A stretch of DNA of 64,000 nucleotides from RFSX01 sp964591455 (GTDB taxonomy: Bacteria > Bacteroidota > Bacteroidia > Chitinophagales > Saprospiraceae), in NCBI GenBank assembly GCA_964591455.1, contig CAZQDZ010000003.1:124001-188000 (forward strand). The letters are read 5' to 3'. How positions within the stretch are numbered: position 1 is the stretch's first letter; every line of letters starts with the position of its first letter. The notes beneath the pieces were generated by a model. That model made no database searches. It had not been told where the DNA came from and saw nothing but the letters and a program-made list of their open reading frames with translations. Of this stretch, positions 10,394 to 19,549 are shown in pieces. The translations under genes were made by a program, and so were the position numbers.

Positions 10394-11992
10394 GTGTCAG
10401 TACTGATATTCTTTGTAGGCTCCTATATTCTTTTGAGTATAAGCCTATATATGCTCTTCTCGAAAACAGGGGTACCTGCGATTAAAGGCTTGATACCTGG
10501 TGTTAACTTTATAGAATGGGCAAAATTAATTGGCAGACCAATGTGGTGGCCCATACTCCTATTGATTCCTATAGTCAACATTTTCATTTTTGCTGGTATG
10601 GCAGTTAACCTTGTCAGATCATTCAAAAAATACAGATTTGGACATAGTGCTGGGGCTGTTGCGTATGCACCAGCTTCTTTCTTTTGGTTGGCAAAAAATG
10701 AGACTGCAATATACGATGGTCCCAATTTGCCTAAAGAAAAGGCATATCTAAAGGAGCTTAAGGAGCTCAGAAAGAATAAGGATGTCAGTGGAATAAGTAG
10801 ATTAATGGATAAAAGCCCTTATAGAAAATCTCTAGGAAGAGAATGGGTAGAGTCTATTTTCTTTGCTGTATTCGCAGCAACTTTTATTAGAATGTTTCTT
10901 TTTGAAGCATTTGTAATACCTACCCCTTCTATGGAGGGCTCACTAATGGTTGGTGACTATCTTTTTGTATCCAAAACCAGTTATGGAATTAGAACACCAA
11001 TGACCTTAGCTGCCTTGCCTCTGTTACATAATAGAATACCCATAATCGGTGGCGAATCATATTTAAAGAAACCAGGTCTGAAGTATAATCGACTAAAAGG
11101 AACTGATAAGATAGAAAGGAATAAACCGATTGTATTCAACTGGCCAGTAGGTGACTCAGTTTACATAACAAAAACTAGATCCTACACCGTAGGTCAAGTC
11201 AAAAGAAATAAGGCACATCTTGGTGATAGAGAATTAAAAAGCAAGGTGAGGGAAAAGGATTTTGTGGTGAGACCGCTAGATAAGAAAGACCATTATATAA
11301 AACGTTGTGTGGCTATGCCTGGGGATACCCTTCAAATAGTAAATAGACAAATATTTATAGATGGTACACGTGTAGAGAATCCTAAGGAAATGCAGTTTCT
11401 AAATCGAGTGAATCCTCCACCAAGTGGTTTCAACGTTAAGAAATTAAAAGAATGGGGAATCGGTGATACATACACAGACAGAAGTGCATATTCTAGAGAT
11501 GGTTATCATCTAACAGAGGACCAAAAAGCTAAGCTAGAGTCTATTGGAGCAACTACAACGTACTATCAATCCCCAGTGGAACCTATAAAATTATTCCCTC
11601 ATAATCCTAAGATTACTAAGGGATGGACTTTAGATAACTATGGACCTATTTGGATTCCTGAAAAAGGGACCACTACAAATCTATCTGTGAATAACTTAAG
11701 TCTTTACCGAAGGATAATAGAAGTGTATGAAGGCAACACGCTTGAGGTTAAAGGTCAGGACATTTATATAAATGGAGAACAAGCAGATAGTTATACTTTC
11801 AACCAAGATTACTTCTGGGCGATGGGAGATAATAGGCATAACAGTGAGGATTCCAGAATGTGGGGATTCGTCCCAATGGACCATATAGTAGGTAAACCAA
11901 TAATGATTTGGTTTTCTACAAGAAATGCAAGATTGTTTGATGGAATTCGATTTAATAGGATTGGCCTTTTAAGTGATAATGATGGTTATTAG
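10394..11992 (+). CDS. lepB: Signal peptidase I, large Bacteroidota form
   Basis: This inner-membrane serine protease cleaves signal peptides from exported proteins. The nucleophile Ser lies in PTPSMEGSLMVGDYLFVSKTS. The general-base Lys lies in YIKRCVAMPGDTL, and box E is seen as AMGDNRHNSEDSR near the C-terminus. Two membrane segments lie in the first 75 residues and a third precedes the active-site Ser (around 152-172). At 532 residues it is far longer than enterobacterial LepB. The extra length lies between the catalytic Ser and Lys boxes and before box E, as is usual in this phylum. The start is a GTG, chosen because no ATG lies before the first membrane segment and a -7 box sits just upstream. 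Confidence 0.93.
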   Translation: MSVLIFFVGSYILLSISLYMLFSKTGVPAIKGLIPGVNFIEWAKLIGRPMWWPILLLIPIVNIFIFAGMAVNLVRSFKKYRFGHSAGAVAYAPASFFWLAKNETAIYDGPNLPKEKAYLKELKELRKNKDVSGISRLMDKSPYRKSLGREWVESIFFAVFAATFIRMFLFEAFVIPTPSMEGSLMVGDYLFVSKTSYGIRTPMTLAALPLLHNRIPIIGGESYLKKPGLKYNRLKGTDKIERNKPIVFNWPVGDSVYITKTRSYTVGQVKRNKAHLGDRELKSKVREKDFVVRPLDKKDHYIKRCVAMPGDTLQIVNRQIFIDGTRVENPKEMQFLNRVNPPPSGFNVKKLKEWGIGDTYTDRSAYSRDGYHLTEDQKAKLESIGATTTYYQSPVEPIKLFPHNPKITKGWTLDNYGPIWIPEKGTTTNLSVNNLSLYRRIIEVYEGNTLEVKGQDIYINGEQADSYTFNQDYFWAMGDNRHNSEDSRMWGFVPMDHIVGKPIMIWFSTRNARLFDGIRFNRIGLLSDNDGY

Positions 11993-12869
11993 AAATCTCG
12001 TACATATAATAGGTTGTGTGATTTGCTTTGGTGTTACAATACATGCACAGCTACCGACGACGAATATTTATCATTTCAAAATGACAAAGGTTTCTAACCA
12101 ATATCGTGTTTCTTCTCCTCAATTCTTAACTCAATTCAATAATTCTGGTTATAATAATCAACCGACCTTTTTTGAAGACGAGGTGGTATATTTTACCACT
12201 GATTACTATGATAAAGAACAGACCGAAATAGCGAAGTTTGATTTTTACGAAGAGAGTCTTACTCGAATCACTTACACACCTGAAAAAGAATATTCTCCGA
12301 CCAAACTTCCCAATGCAGAAGGATTTTCTGTCGTCCGAGTAGAGGATGATGATAAGACCCAAACCCTGAGCATCTACCCTCTTGATGGTATTGGTTATCC
12401 AAAAAGATACATGAACAATACCTCCAATATAGGATATCATGCCTGGCTAGAGGGTAATTATGTGGCCCTCTTTCTAGTAGAAGAGCCAAATCATAACCTT
12501 GCTATAGCAGATGCAATAAGTGAACGCCGAAGAATAATTATAGATAAAGTGGGTAGATGTCTTAAGAAGAACAACCTTGGTGAAGTTTTATTTGTTCATA
12601 AACAACATGAAGACCAATGGTTTATTAAGTCATATAACCAGAGCACGAAGAAAAGTACGCAGATTATAGAGACTTTGAAAGGGGCAGAGGACTTTGAGAT
12701 ACTTGTAGACGGTACCATCCTGATGGGTGAAGGCGCTACTCTATACAAGTATACACCTGGCAAAGACAATGATTGGAAGAAGATGTCTGATTTGGAACAA
12801 TATGGAATTACCAGTATCCAGCGGATATGTGCAAGAAAAAATTCTCTAATTGTAGTCAATGGCAATTGA
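11979..12869 (+). CDS. Secreted TolB/PD40-like beta-propeller protein of unknown function
   Basis: The roughly 296-residue product has a signal peptide (MMVIRNLVHIIGCVICFGVTIHA, cut before Q). It then has repeats of the PD40/TolB-propeller style, for example NNQPTFFEDEVVYFTTDYYDKEQTEIAKFD. I recognise no catalytic motif. Its start lies inside the last codons of lepB: tandem ATGs at 11979 and 11982, or a GTG at 11973. The genes therefore overlap by 11-20 bases and are probably translationally coupled. Possible roles are periplasmic protein-protein contact or a scaffold; the sequence does not decide. Confidence 0.7.
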   Translation: MMVIRNLVHIIGCVICFGVTIHAQLPTTNIYHFKMTKVSNQYRVSSPQFLTQFNNSGYNNQPTFFEDEVVYFTTDYYDKEQTEIAKFDFYEESLTRITYTPEKEYSPTKLPNAEGFSVVRVEDDDKTQTLSIYPLDGIGYPKRYMNNTSNIGYHAWLEGNYVALFLVEEPNHNLAIADAISERRRIIIDKVGRCLKKNNLGEVLFVHKQHEDQWFIKSYNQSTKKSTQIIETLKGAEDFEILVDGTILMGEGATLYKYTPGKDNDWKKMSDLEQYGITSIQRICARKNSLIVVNGN

Positions 12870-12934
12870 TAGCTCTTTTATTATTAGCGACAGTATTTGT
12901 ATGAGAATATCCATAATTTTATAGAAAGTGCAAC

Positions 12935-14548
12935 ATGAAATACCAACTTCTAATATTTCTTCTCTCGCTTTCTTTCTATGGAGTTTCACAGTCTCGTCAA
13001 GAAATTGAAGAGGAGAAATTTGATAAATGGATAGTGAAGTTGGATGTGGAAGATATGGATTCATTTATATCAGAAATTTCTGATCAAAATTATCCTTACC
13101 TAAAGAAAGTAGATATCCTAAGTACTAATCAGGATCTTGTTACTTTTAAAACAGTTGCTACTACCCTTCCTAAAATTACTGAATTACTCAGCCGTTTTCC
13201 AGTCCAAAGTATTATTCCAGATTATAGAGTAGAATTACGAGATAGGGTTCCTGATGATACAAGTTATCCGGCACAATGGAGTATGGAAAGAATAGGGATG
13301 CCTGATGCATGGGAGCTGACCACAGGTGGAATAAACCAAGAAGGAGAAGATATTGTCGTTGGTATTTTAGATTTAGGTTTTGAAATAGAGCACACAGATT
13401 TGCAAGCTAACATATTTAGGAATGAAGGAGAGATTCCCGATGATGGCATAGATAATGACGGTAATGGTTTTATAGATGACTACTTAGGTGCTAATACACA
13501 TTCCTTTGATGGAAATCACTTTACAGATGACCATGGCACATTAGTTTCGGGAATCATAGGGGCAGAAGGTGATAATGGAGAAGGCATAGCTGGCGTAAAT
13601 TGGAATGTAAAAATTTTGCCTGTAAGTGGTGTAGATTCAGTTTCTAAGATAATTGTAGGAATGGAGTACCTCATTGAAATGAAAAGATCATATATAGAGA
13701 CTAATGGATCAGAGGGTGCTAACGTTGTTGTGACTAATCTATCATCTGGACTCAAGCGTCGTTTTCCTAATAGTGCTATGGTATGGTGTGACTTATATAA
13801 TACTGCGGGTGAATTAGGAATTTTATCTGTAAGCGCAGCACCAAATGAAAACTTCGATGTTGATCTAGAAGGAGATTTACCCAGTTTGTGCGAAAGTGAG
13901 TATCTGATTACTGTAACTAATACAAACCAAACAGATGGAAGAGCCAGGCTTTCTGGATATGGTGCTCAGAGTATAGACTTAGGTGCTCCAGGTGTAGAAA
14001 TCTTTTCTACTGACTTAGGTTCTAGTTATGATGAAATTTCTGGCACCTCCGCGTCTACTCCTCATGTATCAGGATTGATAGCTTTATTACATTCATTAGA
14101 TTGCTCTAGGTTAAGTGAGCTAATAGATAATAATCGTGCAGCAAGCGCCATATTGATTAAGGATGCTATCCTTGAACGTGTTTCTGTAACCGATGAGTCA
14201 TTATCGCAAACAGTAACTGGTGGCCGCTTAGATGCTTTCGAAGCTGCTATAAGTATTACGGAATGGTGTTCTGGAAATACAATTGAAAGTTTGGAAGTTT
14301 TGGAAGTGAGTACATCGAATGAATCACTTGATTTGCGTTTCAAGACAGATATATTTACTAGTCATACAATCATATTGTCAGATTTGCAGGGTCAAACAAT
14401 TTTAACAGAAGAATTTATACCCAATGTGTTTAATGATTTCTTTACTAGGTTAGACTTATCTAACTATTACCTACCTACAGGCATTTATGTCATTACGATT
14501 TTGAATGAAAATTCCATTGCAAGCAAAAAAATATTTCACCTGGAATAG
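12935..14548 (+). CDS. Subtilisin-like S8 serine protease with T9SS type A sorting domain
   Basis: The 537-residue precursor begins with a signal peptide (MKYQLLIFLLSLSFYGVSQ). A propeptide-like region runs to about residue 110. All three catalytic segments are present: Asp in VVGILDLGFEIEHTDL, His in DDHGTLVSGIIG and Ser in GTSASTPHVSG. The residue after the catalytic Asp is Leu where DS or DT is usual; this is a mild oddity. The last 85 residues (from about SLEVLEVSTSN to KKIFHLE) have the beta-sandwich pattern and GIYVITI-like motif of type A T9SS sorting domains. The protein is likely exported through the T9SS after Sec transport and matured outside the cell. Confidence 0.9.
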   Translation: MKYQLLIFLLSLSFYGVSQSRQEIEEEKFDKWIVKLDVEDMDSFISEISDQNYPYLKKVDILSTNQDLVTFKTVATTLPKITELLSRFPVQSIIPDYRVELRDRVPDDTSYPAQWSMERIGMPDAWELTTGGINQEGEDIVVGILDLGFEIEHTDLQANIFRNEGEIPDDGIDNDGNGFIDDYLGANTHSFDGNHFTDDHGTLVSGIIGAEGDNGEGIAGVNWNVKILPVSGVDSVSKIIVGMEYLIEMKRSYIETNGSEGANVVVTNLSSGLKRRFPNSAMVWCDLYNTAGELGILSVSAAPNENFDVDLEGDLPSLCESEYLITVTNTNQTDGRARLSGYGAQSIDLGAPGVEIFSTDLGSSYDEISGTSASTPHVSGLIALLHSLDCSRLSELIDNNRAASAILIKDAILERVSVTDESLSQTVTGGRLDAFEAAISITEWCSGNTIESLEVLEVSTSNESLDLRFKTDIFTSHTIILSDLQGQTILTEEFIPNVFNDFFTRLDLSNYYLPTGIYVITILNENSIASKKIFHLE

Positions 14549-14559
14549 ATAGAACTGCT

Positions 14560-15285
14560 TCAGAAATTTAGATAAAGGTCTTTAGTGAGATTGATATATT
14601 CTTGAGTATATAAAGCTTGTTTACCTTCTACCCTTCTTATAGATAAGTCAAAGTGTTGAATTTGTCTTGGTATTGATTTGGTTGCGTGGAATATTAACCT
14701 AGATACAGGACTTCCAACTTTTCCCTTTATATGCAAAATGCGTCTTAATGATAAGTTTGATTCATTTATAAGGTTAAGTATTTCTTCTTTCATTGATTGA
14801 GGATAGATACAATAGAACTGACCATTAGGCGATAGCATTTTATCAGAGCAATGAATTAAATCTTCAGCTGATAATCGAATTTGATGTTTGGCAATATGTT
14901 TTCTACTACTTAACTCTGTAGCTTTTCCTTCAAGAAAGAAAGGTGGATTGGACACGATAGTGTCATATTTGTTCTTGTTCTTGATTGTAAACTCTTGTAT
15001 CGAAATGTGGATAAATTCTATCTTACTAGAATCATTAAGTACTAGATTTTGATTAGCCTCTTTTATAGATTCAGCATCTATGTCTAGACCAGTAATTTCG
15101 CAATTAGGCGCTTTATGTCTGGCAATAAAAGCAAGCACACCACCTGCTGTACCTACGTCTAAGAGTTTTTTTGTTTGTGAATAGTCTACCCATGCTCCTA
15201 GCAATACACCATCAGTATTAATTTTGAACGCAGTAGTTTCATTTAAAAGTTTGAAGGTCTTAAATGAAAATAAATTACCCTTCAC
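14560..15285 (-). CDS. trmN6: tRNA1(Val) (adenine(37)-N6)-methyltransferase
   Basis: At 241 residues this fits the TrmN6/YfiC family, which uses S-adenosylmethionine to make m6A at position 37 of tRNA-Val. The N-terminal FKTFKLLNETTAFKINTDGVLLGAW is typical of the family. The SAM-binding loop is LLDVGTAGGVLAF, with Ala-Gly where Gly-Cys-Gly is common. The NPPF motif of N6-adenine methyltransferases is in VSNPPFFLEG. It is convergent with the S8 protease gene (11 bases between stops), and no terminator is visible there. Confidence 0.88.
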   Translation of the reverse strand: MKGNLFSFKTFKLLNETTAFKINTDGVLLGAWVDYSQTKKLLDVGTAGGVLAFIARHKAPNCEITGLDIDAESIKEANQNLVLNDSSKIEFIHISIQEFTIKNKNKYDTIVSNPPFFLEGKATELSSRKHIAKHQIRLSAEDLIHCSDKMLSPNGQFYCIYPQSMKEEILNLINESNLSLRRILHIKGKVGSPVSRLIFHATKSIPRQIQHFDLSIRRVEGKQALYTQEYINLTKDLYLNF

Positions 15286-15324
15286 GCGATAACAGTCTTC
15301 TAACTAGAATATAGTCAAGTTAAT

Positions 15325-16665
15325 CTATTGTATATTGATATCATCTACTCTGAAAGTCGTCGTGTTTTGCGCTGCACTTCCCACATACCTGAATGCAATA
15401 TGGATGTCATCTCCAAACCCAGTCAAATCAATTTCTCCAGATTGTAGCCAGTTATGATCACCTGTTCCGCTATTAGCTATTGTAGCATTATCTATTTCTA
15501 TCCATTCGGCATTGCGTATACCTCCCCCATCAAAATTATTAGAATATAGAACGGTAAGTCCATCATGGAAAAAGAAGGCATTTGCAGTGCTAAAGCTTAA
15601 TGAACTCCGCTCTGCGGTATTTATCGATGGACTGATGAGCCAGGCTTCTGTAACTTCAGAATCATCGTTGAATGCTGATAATTGAGCATAACCATTGCCA
15701 TCAAATTCTCTTTTTTGCCATACTCTAGTGCCTTCCAATGGGACATTAATCCATCCTCCTAAATCTAAATCATCCCTGTCATTCTGTTCATCAAACGAAG
15801 TATTGAAAATAGGATCATCAGATCCTGTACCAGTACTTGGGCCACTACCACCATCACATCTCTCCATGACCATGTCTACATCAGTAGTATTTCTGATTAG
15901 AAGTTGGTAATCATCATTAAACCTTCCTAAAACACCTACTATAGAGCCATTATCATTTGGGGTAAGTTGGTCTGCAAAATCTGCAAAACCACTTGTTCTC
16001 AAAATAATCTCATTTTCACTACAGTCCTCTATGAAGTGATTGACAGCAGTCAAAGTAGACGACTCAGCATACGGCGTGGATTGGGATCCATTTACAAATT
16101 GAACATCTTCTAGACTGATTAACGTATTAAGTAAGTCATCTGAGATTCTATCTATTGTGATACTAGTCGGTGTAGGCTGCCCTACGTTTTCTCCTCTTGT
16201 AATTACGGTTGGGATAAGTTCTGCAGGTATTCTTGCCATAGAACCACCCACTGGCGCAAACCCGATTTGGGGTAGGCCTGCAAAGTCGCCTAGCCAAATA
16301 TCCTGCAAGTGAATGAACACCTCTCTCCCTACGAAATATCTATTCCATAACTCTACATCATCTAAGATGATGGTTATTCCAAAACTTCCGTCTTGCACCA
16401 CTAATGACTTAAAGAAATTTCCTGATTGATCATCAGCAGCGACCACGCCTCTAATGTATTGGTCAAGGTTAACCTGATGGAATTCCTCTTCTGGTTCTCT
16501 CAGTGACAGCATCTCTTCTATGCTAATTATTTGATCAGCGCTAATATTTATCTCTTCTTCAGTAGGAAATGGGGGCTCATCAAACTCTCTGTCAACACAA
16601 CTACTTATACCAATTAAGATTAGGATAGTAAACAAAGCAAGATGAAAATTATTTTTGCAGAACAT
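15325..16665 (-). CDS. DUF5689 outer-membrane lipoprotein with C-terminal choice-of-anchor J-like domain
   Basis: The 446-residue protein has a lipoprotein signal peptide ending LIGISSC, with Cys as the first mature residue. Residues about 45-265 match the DUF5689 pattern (YIRGVVAADDQSGNFFKSLVVQD and similar). This looks like an OB-fold domain of the kind seen in extracellular nucleases; that link is an inference. After a Gly/Ser linker (SGPSTGTGSDDP) the C-terminal 155 residues resemble a choice-of-anchor J/cleaved-adhesin jelly roll (FNTSFDEQND ... WLISPSINT). The gene starts 30 bases downstream of the TonB-dependent receptor gene, so the two are almost surely co-transcribed and probably work together at the outer membrane. 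Confidence 0.8.
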   Translation of the reverse strand: MFCKNNFHLALFTILILIGISSCVDREFDEPPFPTEEEINISADQIISIEEMLSLREPEEEFHQVNLDQYIRGVVAADDQSGNFFKSLVVQDGSFGITIILDDVELWNRYFVGREVFIHLQDIWLGDFAGLPQIGFAPVGGSMARIPAELIPTVITRGENVGQPTPTSITIDRISDDLLNTLISLEDVQFVNGSQSTPYAESSTLTAVNHFIEDCSENEIILRTSGFADFADQLTPNDNGSIVGVLGRFNDDYQLLIRNTTDVDMVMERCDGGSGPSTGTGSDDPIFNTSFDEQNDRDDLDLGGWINVPLEGTRVWQKREFDGNGYAQLSAFNDDSEVTEAWLISPSINTAERSSLSFSTANAFFFHDGLTVLYSNNFDGGGIRNAEWIEIDNATIANSGTGDHNWLQSGEIDLTGFGDDIHIAFRYVGSAAQNTTTFRVDDINIQ

Positions 16666-16695
16666 AGTTAAATATAATTTAGTATTAAGTAGTTG

Positions 16696-19497
16696 TTAGA
16701 ATGACAAAGTAATGCCAGCTCTATAAGTTAATCCAAATGCATAAAAATATCTTGGGGCCCACCTCTGTGTATCAAGACCCTCCAAGTCAAATCTGAACTG
16801 TTCGAAACCTCCAGTGACAATATCTCTAGAGTTCAATAAATTTTCAACTGTTGCATTAGCTGCAAGGGAGTAATCACCAATCTTCCAAGATTTTCTAGCA
16901 AAGATATCCACCTTGAAAAATGAATCAAACTTTTCCTGCTCTACTATGCTTGTCAATAAATCATCACTAGGAAGTCCCTCGTATTCAGGTGTATCTGTTA
17001 CATTAATAATAGCCTGTGTCAGTTCCTCTGTACGACGAACCGGATTAGCTTCGATATAGATGTCATCAAAGTAACTCGCTGTCAAAGAGACTGACCAGAA
17101 ATTTGGATTCTGATACCTTAATTCCATCGTATTTGCTATTTGCGGAATGCCGGATATATTGAAATTATTTAGATAGGATTGTGATAACCTATCATAGTTT
17201 ATAGGTACGCCACTATTATCTATTGTAATCGCTAAGTCTTGTCTGGAGTCAAAATAATATTCTCCTAAGGCTAAGGCATATTTTAATTCTAAAGTCTTAG
17301 TCAACTTATAATCTAAACCTAATTCTAATCCATAATTTACCTTATCTATACCTGAGGTGATCAAATTACCAAAGGCACTAATGACATTGTCGATACTTTG
17401 TAGAAAGAATGAATTGGATCTGATCTCATCCTTGGATTTTATATAGAAGCCTGTCAGACGAGCATTAAGCTTTGGATGTCTCAAGACATACCCTAGCTCT
17501 CCGCCATATATTTTTTCAGTAGTTAAGTTTTGGACGATGCTATTACGTGTAATTGGTGACTCAAAAGCGTTTCTTGCAAACGGCGCTCTAGAAGTATATC
17601 TCGCATTGGCGTATACATAGTTTCTTCCATTTATCTTAAAGGTCCCTCCTAGATTGGCTGACCCATGCAGAAATTTAGTTACATCTGATCTTCCTAGTGA
17701 GTGGAGTCCTGGACCTGAACCAGGAAATTTCCCATTCTCCACATTGCCGAATCTAGAAAATGAGGTCTGAGCTATCATTGTACTCAGTGACACATCAAAT
17801 CGCGAGAACGAAAGATCAATGGTATTCCAGGCATTAATATTTAAGATGTCTATATTATAATCATATCCAAATCTGTCACCCTCAGTAAGTAACCTATTTG
17901 GATTAGCTAAATCGTTCTGAATAAAATTGACATCAGATGATTCCCGTAATGCAAAACCATCTATGTCTAAGTAGAAGGAGCCACCTAGCAAGTCATCCAA
18001 TACTTTGAAGTTATGATTTCTATCATACTGAACGGTAGCGCCACTATTCGTAATAATATTTGCTGCCCATTGGTGAATAATGTTTGTATTAATTATAGCT
18101 TTTGTATTGTCGAATCTTTGTTCCTCAATTACATAAGCAGATATATTTTCTACGGTAGTTTGAGATGGGTCACCATTCCTTATAGGATAGAGTCGTTCAC
18201 GATTGATATTATATAGTTCCTCCCAATCTAGCTGGCTTACGTTAGGATCCGAAAATTGATTCGTGAGTGCTTCTAAATCTTCACTAGAAATCAAGTCTTG
18301 GTTGTCATATGGCAGGTTACCATAGTAGTCAGGTCTTGGGTCAGCAGCCTCTAACCATCCTAGTCTTGTAGAACCAAACTTTCCAGTCTGGAATGCGGCT
18401 GAGGTAGATATTGTGGTCAAATCTGTAGGCGAGTAATCATGTGTAAGGATGAATACTGGCTGATGACTTCTATACTCTCTTGAGTTTCTAACTTCACCAT
18501 TCTGATAACCCCAATTGGGATTATAGAAATTATTGTCTAACAAATCATAGACTACTTGAGTAGATCCTCCTGCTCTTCCTCTGACTGTGGGTGAAGCAAA
18601 TGCTAGAAGATTTAGACTGTGCCTATTATTTATCCTTTTATCTATAGAAGCGAAATAAGCATATCCATCATAGTAGGTGCCTTCTATAAATCCTCCACTT
18701 CCCCATCTTCTAGATACAGTAAACGCGTATGACCATCCATTATCTTGTACGCCACTATTATGAGACAGCATAGTTCTGTACTGATAAGTTCTATTACTTA
18801 CATCTGCAGTGAATCTTGTGCCAGCCCTTTTGGATGTAGCTCTTAAATCTATGTCTTGTGTACCAGAGAATCCACCAGGAGAAAAATCGGTAGAATTGAA
18901 GCCATGTTGTGAATTCCTAGTTCTAAAGGCATCATTCAATCCACCCCATAAACTCCAGAAAAACCTACCGTCACTTAGATTGTTGAATGGAACGCCGTTA
19001 AGATGTATGGAAGAATGATTCTGATTCAGACCGCGTGCATTAAATCTGGTCACCCCAAAATTAAAACCGGCCACAGAACCAAAAGGGTCCCAAGCAGCAG
19101 AGAGCAGGCTAGATACCTGAAGATCCGTGCCATTTGCTTCTAACTCATTATTATCTATAACAAACCTGTCGTCTACTTCCAAGCTTTCATCACCATCCAG
19201 AAAGATAATCCCTAATTCTATATTACTCTCCCCGGATAACGATACTGTCAATTCAAAGGCTTGAAAACCTTCAGCAGAAATAGATAGATTACCACTAATC
19301 TCATCTGCAGGTATCGGAATCACAAAATCACCTGAACGATTGGTGAAGTACGAATTACCAAATGCGTTAATTTCAGCTTTATGAATGGGAAATGAGGTCT
19401 CGGAATCCATTACTTTGCCTCTAATTTCCTTGGCTTGAATCTGAAGAACATTAATAAAAACAAAAAATATTAATGTAAGAAACGATTGTATAGGCAT
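16696..19497 (-). CDS. TonB-dependent outer-membrane receptor with N-terminal carboxypeptidase-like domain
   Basis: The 933-residue precursor has a signal peptide (MPIQSFLTLIFFVFINVLQIQA). A carboxypeptidase-regulatory-like beta-sandwich follows (about residues 23-105: EIRGKVMDSETSFPIHKAEI). A plug domain then gives way to a long 22-strand-type barrel ending in a terminal Phe (GITLSF), as outer-membrane barrels do. There is no SusD-type partner beside it; the DUF5689 lipoprotein follows instead. A secreted EEP-family enzyme is encoded divergently 52 bases away. Such receptors import ligands using energy from TonB-ExbBD. The ligand is not shown by the sequence; the neighbours suggest a nucleic acid or phosphodiester product. 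Confidence 0.9.
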   Translation of the reverse strand: MPIQSFLTLIFFVFINVLQIQAKEIRGKVMDSETSFPIHKAEINAFGNSYFTNRSGDFVIPIPADEISGNLSISAEGFQAFELTVSLSGESNIELGIIFLDGDESLEVDDRFVIDNNELEANGTDLQVSSLLSAAWDPFGSVAGFNFGVTRFNARGLNQNHSSIHLNGVPFNNLSDGRFFWSLWGGLNDAFRTRNSQHGFNSTDFSPGGFSGTQDIDLRATSKRAGTRFTADVSNRTYQYRTMLSHNSGVQDNGWSYAFTVSRRWGSGGFIEGTYYDGYAYFASIDKRINNRHSLNLLAFASPTVRGRAGGSTQVVYDLLDNNFYNPNWGYQNGEVRNSREYRSHQPVFILTHDYSPTDLTTISTSAAFQTGKFGSTRLGWLEAADPRPDYYGNLPYDNQDLISSEDLEALTNQFSDPNVSQLDWEELYNINRERLYPIRNGDPSQTTVENISAYVIEEQRFDNTKAIINTNIIHQWAANIITNSGATVQYDRNHNFKVLDDLLGGSFYLDIDGFALRESSDVNFIQNDLANPNRLLTEGDRFGYDYNIDILNINAWNTIDLSFSRFDVSLSTMIAQTSFSRFGNVENGKFPGSGPGLHSLGRSDVTKFLHGSANLGGTFKINGRNYVYANARYTSRAPFARNAFESPITRNSIVQNLTTEKIYGGELGYVLRHPKLNARLTGFYIKSKDEIRSNSFFLQSIDNVISAFGNLITSGIDKVNYGLELGLDYKLTKTLELKYALALGEYYFDSRQDLAITIDNSGVPINYDRLSQSYLNNFNISGIPQIANTMELRYQNPNFWSVSLTASYFDDIYIEANPVRRTEELTQAIINVTDTPEYEGLPSDDLLTSIVEQEKFDSFFKVDIFARKSWKIGDYSLAANATVENLLNSRDIVTGGFEQFRFDLEGLDTQRWAPRYFYAFGLTYRAGITLSF

Positions 19498-19549
19498 ACT
19501 GAATTTATATATTGCTAATTTACTTCAAATTCGTTTCTTTAATATAAAA

